From Candidatus Methylomirabilota bacterium (GTDB taxonomy: Bacteria > Methylomirabilota > Methylomirabilia > Rokubacteriales > CSP1-6), in assembly GCA_035764725.1 (NCBI GenBank), contig DASTYT010000031.1:32962-96961 (forward strand): a DNA stretch of 64,000 nucleotides, read 5' to 3'. The position numbers were made by a program, and so were the translations under genes. The notes below the pieces were generated by a model. The model had not been told where the DNA came from, searched no databases, and was given only the letters and a program-made list of their open reading frames with translations. Positions 59,406-64,000 of this stretch are shown in pieces (position 1 is the stretch's first letter; every line of letters begins with the position of its first letter).

Positions 59406-59594
59406 ATGGTCCCCATCGTCGCCCGTGCGCTCGCGCTCCTGGCGGTCAGCGTCGTGCTGCTCGGCATCGCGCTCCTGCTCCCCGCCGGCACCGAGGTGTC
59501 CGGGGGCGGGCGCTCGCTCCGCGTGGTTCTCGTGCTCGCCGCGCTCGTGCTCGGGCTCTTCACCCTCGTGATGGTGCTGCTGGCGGGACCGTAG
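59406..59594 (+). CDS. Small membrane protein, 62 aa
   Basis: Two hydrophobic helices (ALALLAVSVVLLGIALLLP; VVLVLAALVLGLFTLVMVLL) with a short polar loop between. The ATG lies 2 bp after the cyclase/ATPase stop, so it would be co-translated. No family recognised. A 6-bp stem (GCGGGG/CCCCGC, 59594-59609) overlaps its stop and may end the transcript. Confidence 0.5.
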   Translation: MVPIVARALALLAVSVVLLGIALLLPAGTEVSGGGRSLRVVLVLAALVLGLFTLVMVLLAGP

Positions 59595-59640
59595 CGGGGG
59601 GCGCCCCGCGGCAGTGTAGACTTTCTCCCACCATCCCGGC

Positions 59641-60630
59641 ATGGACCGCCGCCACTTCCTGCTGACCCCCCTGGCGAGTGCCTTCGCCAGACCACTGGCC
59701 GCCATGGCGCAGGTGAGCCCGGGAACATACCGACTCGGCATACTGACGCCTGGGGCTTGCGCGACGACGTCGGCCCTGAGTACGACGCGGGCCGTCGCGG
59801 CCTTCCTGCGCGAACACGGATACGTCGAAGGCCGGAATCTGGCCATCGAGTCGCGATGCGCCGAAGGGAAGCTTGACCGGCTTCCCGGACTAGCAGAATC
59901 ACTCCCTCGTCTTCCGGTGGACGTGATCCTCGCGCTCAGCCCTGTGGCAGTCCAGGCGGCGAAGCGCGCGACTACGACCATTCCCATCGTCATGCTGTTG
60001 ACCTACAGCGACCCCGTGGAGCTCGGCTTTGTCACAACTCTCGCGCACCCAGGCGGCAATATCACGGGAGTCGTCCTCGCGGCCGAGCCTGCCATGGCCG
60101 GCAAGCGGCTCGAGCTGATCAAGGAGGCGGTGCCGCGCGCTGTCAGGATTGCGATCCTGACCACTCGAGAGGCAGGCTCTCGGACGCAGGTAGAGTGGGC
60201 GCAGAGGGCAGCGTCCTCGCTCGGCGTCAAGTTGATCCCGGTCGAGCTCCTTGATGGAGACTACGAGGGCGCATTTGCGAAGATGACGGCGCAACGTGCG
60301 GAAGCGCTGGTTGTTGTGACCAGTGTCCTGCTCGCCAATGGCCGTGAGCGAATCATCGAGCTTTCCGCCAAGCATCGTCTGCCGACGATTCACGACTGGA
60401 GCGAAGATGCCGAAGCCGGGGGTCTCATGACATATGGTGGAAGCCTTCGCGGGACTGCGCGCCGTCTGGCCGTCTACGTCGAGCGCGTCTTCATGGGAAC
60501 GAATCCCGCCGAACTGCCCGTGGAGCGCGCGACAAGCTTTGAGCTCGTCATCAACCTCAAGACCGCCAAGGCCCTCGGCCTCACCATCCCGCCGTCGCTA
60601 CTGGCGCGGGCGCACCAAGTGATCGAGTAA
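59641..60630 (+). CDS. ABC transporter substrate-binding protein (ABC_sub_bind/DUF534)
   Basis: A 329-residue exported solute receptor. The N-terminus MDRRHFLLTPLASAFARPLA is a twin-Arg-like signal with RRHFL. YRLGILTPG, FLREHGYVEGRNLAIE, IPIVMLLTYSDPVELGFV and LAHPGGNITGV are the family signatures. It ends FELVINLKTAKALGLTIPPSLLARAHQVIE, also typical. No permease or ATPase genes are adjacent. A decayed relative lies 0.9 kb downstream on the other strand. Confidence 0.92.
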   Translation: MDRRHFLLTPLASAFARPLAAMAQVSPGTYRLGILTPGACATTSALSTTRAVAAFLREHGYVEGRNLAIESRCAEGKLDRLPGLAESLPRLPVDVILALSPVAVQAAKRATTTIPIVMLLTYSDPVELGFVTTLAHPGGNITGVVLAAEPAMAGKRLELIKEAVPRAVRIAILTTREAGSRTQVEWAQRAASSLGVKLIPVELLDGDYEGAFAKMTAQRAEALVVVTSVLLANGRERIIELSAKHRLPTIHDWSEDAEAGGLMTYGGSLRGTARRLAVYVERVFMGTNPAELPVERATSFELVINLKTAKALGLTIPPSLLARAHQVIE

Positions 60631-60716
60631 GACGGTTCTATTCACTCGTCCTCCGGCCCGATGAAGGCGCCCGCAGTCCTCGTGACAGATGCGCGGCAAG
60701 TACGCTACGCGCCCAC

Positions 60717-60797
60717 GAACCGTTAGCTCAGTTGGCAGAGCACCTGACTCTTAATCCGACCAAGGGGGCTCGGTAGGTCGCACACTTACCGGGCCCC
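60717..60797 (+). pseudogene. Degenerate tRNA-Lys (CTT) copy
   Basis: The first 39 nt (60717-60755) match the intact tRNA-Lys at 63605 in 37 of 39 positions: acceptor 5' strand, D-arm and anticodon loop with CTT. Then about 7 extra bases break the anticodon stem, and the rest only vaguely resembles a variable region and T-arm (CGGTA/TACCG). The acceptor stem cannot close. Around it, 60631-61136 holds no gene that I can support. Confidence 0.7.
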
Positions 60798-61136
60798 TCT
60801 CGCGTCTTCGTGTGGCCTGGGTCTTCACAGCACACGTCCATCATCCGTTCGTCGCGCCACATCGGCCCCAGGCCGAAGGTGGGATCGCATGAGCGCCTGA
60901 GGGCGTGCTCTCTTGAGGACTCGCAGCCGAAGTTCTGGCCGGCCAACGTCGATAACTTTTGCACCCTTACTGACTAGGAAAATATACATAGAGGCTCCTT
61001 ATCGGACGCGTGCTTAACCGCGACTCTCCCGCTGGCATATTTCATGCGCGCCACGGACGAAACCAGCGTCGTTGACTCTCGTCAGTCCATGACACCTTCG
61101 GCGCTTGGGCCATTCCACTAATGCGGGAGGTGCGGC

Positions 61137-61388
61137 ATGACAGCATTTCGGATGTTCGCCTTCGGACTCGCGGTCTCCTTCCTCGTCGGAAGCAGTGTCG
61201 GGACCGCGGTCGCCCAGAAACCGACCACCGGTGCCGGCATGGGAAGCGCGACCACGGCCCCGGGGAGTGGAAAACGCGCCGCTGCCGCGACCTCGCGCCT
61301 CTCCGCGCCCGGTCAGGCCACTCCCCCCAGCGGCGTGACGCCAGGCGGCGGAAATACCGGCACCGTGCCGACCACGAAGAAGAAGTAG
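61137..61388 (+). CDS. Small secreted protein, 83 aa, unknown
   Basis: Begins with a clear signal peptide (MTAFRMFAFGLAVSFLVGSS...VAQ, cleavage near AVAQ). The mature part is Gly/Thr/Ala/Pro-rich and probably disordered, ending in KKK. GGGAGG lies 7 nt before the ATG. No family recognised; the composition resembles small exported proteins of this kind of genome. Confidence 0.6.
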   Translation: MTAFRMFAFGLAVSFLVGSSVGTAVAQKPTTGAGMGSATTAPGSGKRAAAATSRLSAPGQATPPSGVTPGGGNTGTVPTTKKK

Positions 61389-61492
61389 CTCGAACGATTC
61401 TGAGCGTGATCGCGAGTCACGCGGTCACGCTCAGGGCTCGGTCGCACTCGCCTAGACACTCGGCGGTGGATCTGCGCTCGGTTCGGCGACAG

Positions 61493-61850
61493 TCACTCGA
61501 TCACCTGATCCGCGCACGCCAGCACCGACGGCGGGATGGTCACGCCGAGGGCCTTGGGTCTTGAGCTCAACGACTAGTTCGGACTTGGTCGGGTGTTCCA
61601 CTGGGAAGGTCGCCGGGCTTCGCTCCCGTGAGAATTCGATTCACAAGGCCGGCCGCCCGAGATCACACCTCATCCAGCAGGATCCCGTATGACAGCAGGA
61701 TCCCGTACGACAGGAGGCCGCCGGCCTCTGCATAGTGACGTCCAATGAACATGCTTGGGAGACGAAGCCGAAGCGCGAGATCCGCAATCCTTACACGAGC
61801 CAAGACCACAAGCGCTCCGCCTTGAGCGCACGCGACGGCGGTCCCCGCTC
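61493..61850 (-). pseudogene. Remnant of an ABC_sub_bind substrate-binding protein
   Basis: Fragments of the C-terminal half can be followed on the minus strand in different frames: RLPSMFIGRHYAEAGGLLSYG, then FPVEHPTKSELVVELKT, then ALGVTIPPSVLACADQVIE and a stop. These align in order with the end of the intact homologue at 59641-60630 (AEAGGLMTYG, LPVERATSFELVINLKT, ALGLTIPPSLLARAHQVIE). At least two frameshifts and an 18-bp duplication break it. Confidence 0.75.
61677..61712. repeat. Tandem 18-bp duplication
   Basis: GCAGGATCCCGTATGACA is followed directly by GCAGGATCCCGTACGACA (17 of 18 identical). It lies in the binding-protein remnant and duplicates its SYGILL segment. Confidence 0.85.
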
Positions 61851-62105
61851 GGCATGGGATGTCGCATGGCTGGCCCGAACAACGAACGCGACGAAAACCA
61901 GCGTTACCTGCAAGACGAGCCTCCGCCCTGCTAGCTGATACAGACGTGGGTCCGGCGTGATGATCCAACCTGAATCCCGCTCGCGAGTTGAATCGATGTC
62001 ACCATCGCGGCCATCGCCTAGTTTCCAACCCCGAAGAGCGCCTCGTCCATGCGGCCACCAACCGCGAGCACCGCGCCCTCGAATGGCAATGAGATCGGTC
62101 GGATG

Positions 62106-62122
62106 CCCCCCCCCCGGGGGGG
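62106..62122. repeat. C10G7 homopolymer tract
   Basis: Ten C then seven G, a self-complementary block prone to slippage and sequencing error. It lies in non-coding debris; nothing else is seen between about 61850 and 62150. Confidence 0.7.
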
Positions 62123-62153
62123 CACGACTTTTCGGTTCAAATCTCCCGAGCAT

Positions 62154-62615
62154 TCACGTCAGGGAGGCCTGCGCGGTTTCGATCTCCGGGCGGATGACAC
62201 CACAAGCCCAGTTGACGTCCCCCGATGTGAGCCCGAGCGGCTCGCCATGCGAACGCCCGTCAAGAGCGCGAACTCCACGAGATCTGCCGGCGTCGTGTTC
62301 CGGCTCTTGCGGCAGGCCTCGACGAGGCCCTGCACCTCCTCGGTCATGAGCCAGCGGAGCCCGTTTGCGGCTCCTTCCCCGTGTCGATCTCCGGCACCTC
62401 GGCGATGAGCTTTCCATCGCTTCGGCTAGCGGAGGAGATGACGACGCATCGCGAGCGGACGCTCAATCCGCGAGCCGCCCGGCCTTCCACGTGACGATCC
62501 GATCCGCGGTGAGGGAGGTGAGGGAGTATCGGCCCCCGAGCGCGTCCTTGAGATGGCCGGCGATCCAGGCGCTCTGGCGGACCGGCCGCTTGCGCGACTG
62601 GAGTTCGAGCAGTCG
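62154..62615 (-). pseudogene. Tyrosine recombinase remnant, N-terminal and middle parts
   Basis: On the minus strand, in changing frames, one reads WIAGHLKDALGGRYSLTSLT with DRIVTWKAGRL (core-binding domain). Next come LIAEVPEIDTGKEP and TEEVQGLVEACRKSRN, then LVEFALLTGVRMA and EPLGLTSGDVNWACGVIRPE, the start of the catalytic domain including the TG-R region. At least three frameshifts and stops are present. The C-terminal catalytic box is missing here. Confidence 0.75.
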
Positions 62616-62797
62616 ATTACCCCTGCGAGTTGTGGCACCGCGTGATGTTGACCCCTGCTACACTGCTGCGCGACGTGCCTGGCTCGCCGGCCCCCAACGG
62701 CGCCTCCAAGCTGAAAGGAGGTTCGAAGCGATACGGCCCCCGCAAGAAGAGGACACGAGTCCGACCTGCATCCCGAGAAGACGTGGAAGGAGGACAC

Positions 62798-63079
62798 ATG
62801 AGACAGCTTCTACTCGGTCTTATCGTTGCCGTAGCGGTCACAACCGGCCTGACGCCAGCAACCCTCGCGATCAACGACCCCACGGTGCCGGGCGACGACT
62901 GCGCGGCGGACAACTCGGCAGCCGTGGGTGACCCGGAAGGAGGGAACCCCGGCATCAACGGCCCGAACACGCCGCAAGTGTCCCCGCCGGTGTCCCTCAA
63001 TAACCCCGGCGTGTCGACCGGAGCAAAGGGACAGGCGAAGTCGCCCGCCGACGACGGGATCTGCGCTAACTCCCCCTAA
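62798..63079 (+). CDS. Small secreted protein, 93 aa, unknown
   Basis: Signal peptide MRQLLLGLIVAVAVTTGLT with cleavage near TLA, then a Pro/Gly/Asn-rich mature part with two Cys (DDCAA near its start and GICANSP at its end) that could form a disulfide. GGAAGGAGG lies 5 nt before the ATG, and a textbook terminator follows the stop. A complete, isolated expression unit inside the decayed region. No family recognised. Confidence 0.72.
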   Translation: MRQLLLGLIVAVAVTTGLTPATLAINDPTVPGDDCAADNSAAVGDPEGGNPGINGPNTPQVSPPVSLNNPGVSTGAKGQAKSPADDGICANSP

Positions 63080-63104
63080 GCACTCTCGACTGTCTTGATG
63101 CACG

Positions 63105-63131
63105 AAGGCCGGGGCAACTGCCCCGGCTTTC
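63105..63131 (+). terminator. Intrinsic terminator after the small secreted gene
   Basis: GCCGGGGC and GCCCCGGC (8 bp) with loop AACT. The stem is extended by AAG/TTT pairing, and the TTTC gives a short T-run. Confidence 0.85.
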
Positions 63132-63231
63132 GTCACTCCCGCTCACCCTCAATGATGCATGCGGGCGAGAAGACGGGCGTTCACTGGCCTTCTCTCTCTG
63201 GGATGTTCCTCGGTGGGTGGAACACGTGAGG

Positions 63232-63603
63232 GGATCGTGTTCACCAAGGCGGACGGACGCTACTGGAGCAAGATCCGGACGCCTTCGAGTCCGCGGTGGA
63301 GGCGGCGAATGTGGACGACTTCCGGGTTCGCGATCTCCGGCCCAGCTTTGCCTCGTGGGCGGTCCAGCGCGTCGCCTCGCTGCACGAGCTCAGGCTCTTC
63401 TCGAACACAGCTCGCTCGCGATGGTGATGCGCTACGCCCACCTAGCACGCGAGAACCTCTGCCAGGCGGTCAACAAGGCCGGCGGCGTCCTGGCTGAGGT
63501 CGTGCGCGGGGAGACGGCCGATGCCGTTGCGAACGGCCTCGGAAACGGCACAAGAACGGCACAGGATGCTAAAATCTGCGCCGAGCGTCGTGTAAGTCTT
63601 TGA
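63232..63603 (+). pseudogene. Tyrosine recombinase remnant, C-terminal part
   Basis: Three frames together give VFTKADGRYWSKIRT, AFESAVEAANVDDFRVRDLR with PSFASW, and QALLEHSSLAMVMRYAHL, then QAVNKAGGVL. This is the C-terminal catalytic half with the LxHSS box and Tyr in MRYAHL. Two frameshifts interrupt it, and the HxxR box reads RDLR. It ends 1 bp before the intact tRNA-Lys. It could be the missing half of the minus-strand remnant at 62.2-62.6 kb. Confidence 0.75.
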
Positions 63604-63604
63604 A

Positions 63605-63680
63605 GAGCCGTTAGCTCAGTTGGCAGAGCACCTGACTTTTAATCAGGGGGTCGGTGGTTCGATCCCACCACGGCTCACCA
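63605..63680 (+). tRNA. tRNA-Lys (anticodon TTT)
   Basis: A full cloverleaf can be drawn: acceptor GAGCCGT/ACGGCTC, D-stem GCTC/GAGC, anticodon stem CCTGA/TCAGG with loop CTTTTAA, T-stem GGTGG/CCACC with loop TTCGATC, discriminator A and encoded CCA. Integrase sequences flank both sides, so it is a likely attachment site. Confidence 0.97.
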
Positions 63681-63735
63681 AATTTTCCAACCAATTGCAG
63701 CGCATACCTTCGGCGTGGCAAGAGTTCGGTGCCAA

Positions 63736-64000
63736 TCACGGTGCTACTCCGTTTCCGGATGCAGCACTCGCAGTCGGCTTCGACTCCCGACTAACCAGCC
63801 GCTCGATGGCAGCTCTTCGGTGATCCGGGGATACGTGACGATACCAAAGGGTCATCGCCATCGTCTTGTGGCCCATGAGCTCTCGGAGCGTAGCAAGGTC
63901 AACCCCCGCCATAGCAAGCCGCGAGGCGAAGGTATGCCGGAGGTCATGGAAGCGAAAATCTTCGATCCGAGCGGCGCGTAAGGCCCCGGGGACGGTCTTT
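63736..64000 (-). CDS. Tyrosine recombinase/integrase, C-terminal part (runs off the right edge)
   Basis: The last 88 or so codons of an integrase, open to the window edge with no stop or shift. It has FHDLRHTFASRLA (HxxR box), LATLRELMGHKTMAMT (conserved His) and the nucleophile Tyr in TLWYRHVSPDH, followed by a variable tail. It points at the tRNA-Lys 3' end, 55 bp away, which is the usual placement for an island integrated in a tRNA gene. The 63681-63735 gap may hold the attachment site. Confidence 0.85.
   Translation of the reverse strand, partial: KTVPGALRAARIEDFRFHDLRHTFASRLAMAGVDLATLRELMGHKTMAMTLWYRHVSPDHRRAAIERLVSRESKPTASAASGNGVAP

Noticed and set aside
60717-60797. Functional tRNA-Lys (CTT)
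   Set aside because: Extra bases break the anticodon stem, and the acceptor 3' strand does not pair.
61625-61650. tRNA T-arm-like GAATTCGATTC
   Set aside because: No acceptor, D or anticodon arm can be built around it.
61791-62153. 120-codon minus-strand open frame
   Set aside because: The first part is low-complexity Arg/Gly, there is no ribosome-binding site and it runs through the C10G7 tract; no family recognised.

Overview
The window is a contiguous, very GC-rich (roughly 70% by eye), densely coded bacterial chromosome segment. Several features suggest a deep-branching diderm-like lineage: a division and cell-wall (dcw) cluster with FtsA and FtsQ followed by a Gram-positive-style pgeF-yggS-proC-yggT-divIVA tail, a fused indolepyruvate:ferredoxin oxidoreductase, Cu/Zn superoxide dismutase lipoprotein, repeated zinc-ribbon/cyclase/ATPase/TPR regulators and ABC_sub_bind proteins. 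Candidatus Rokubacteria (Methylomirabilota) is my best guess. This is inference from gene content, not a marker-gene placement.

Layout. 1-5.1 kb: partial SDR oxidoreductase, RluA-type pseudouridine synthase, and the conserved ybbP-ybbA / tesA divergent trio. 5.2-9.2 kb: indolepyruvate oxidoreductase and sodC. 9.3-11.8 kb: a promoter-led, translationally coupled four-gene operon (ATP-grasp protein, secreted HExxH metalloprotease, two small proteins) of unknown function. 11.8-18.7 kb: the most unusual locus. A chimeric sigma-54 activator (AAA+ and Fis-type helix-turn-helix fused to a dead cyclase-like domain, an AAA_16 ATPase and TPRs) is divergent from a small membrane protein, a MucR/Ros-like regulator and a zinc-ribbon/cyclase-like/ATPase protein. 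A good -24/-12 promoter and palindromes lie between. 18.7-24.7 kb: peptide-type ABC importer (binding protein and two permeases, no ATPases), amidase and 3-hydroxyacyl-CoA dehydrogenase. 24.8-26.2 kb: orphan pseudopilin and an M48 metallopeptidase.

26.3-42.4 kb is the dcw cluster: mraZ-rsmH-ftsL-ftsI-murE-murF-mraY-murD-ftsW-murC-murB-ftsQ-ftsA-ftsZ, with a sigma-70 promoter and a candidate MraZ operator in front and a stem-loop behind. murG and ddl are missing from their usual places. 42.5-46.9 kb continues with pgeF, yggS, proC, yggT, divIVA, yggU and mtnA. 46.9-55.7 kb holds a two-domain SagB-type dehydrogenase, a class V aminotransferase, a histidine phosphatase, hisZ-purA and a bifunctional penicillin-binding protein. 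55.7-60.6 kb has a second, full-length zinc-ribbon/cyclase/ATPase/TPR protein and an ABC_sub_bind protein.

60.6-64.0 kb is a decayed accessory region between two tRNA-Lys copies (one degenerate, one intact). It holds remnants of an ABC binding protein and of tyrosine integrases, plus two small secreted orphan proteins. An apparently sound integrase on the minus strand enters from the right edge, directly after the intact tRNA-Lys. No CRISPR array, rRNA or complete insertion sequence was seen.
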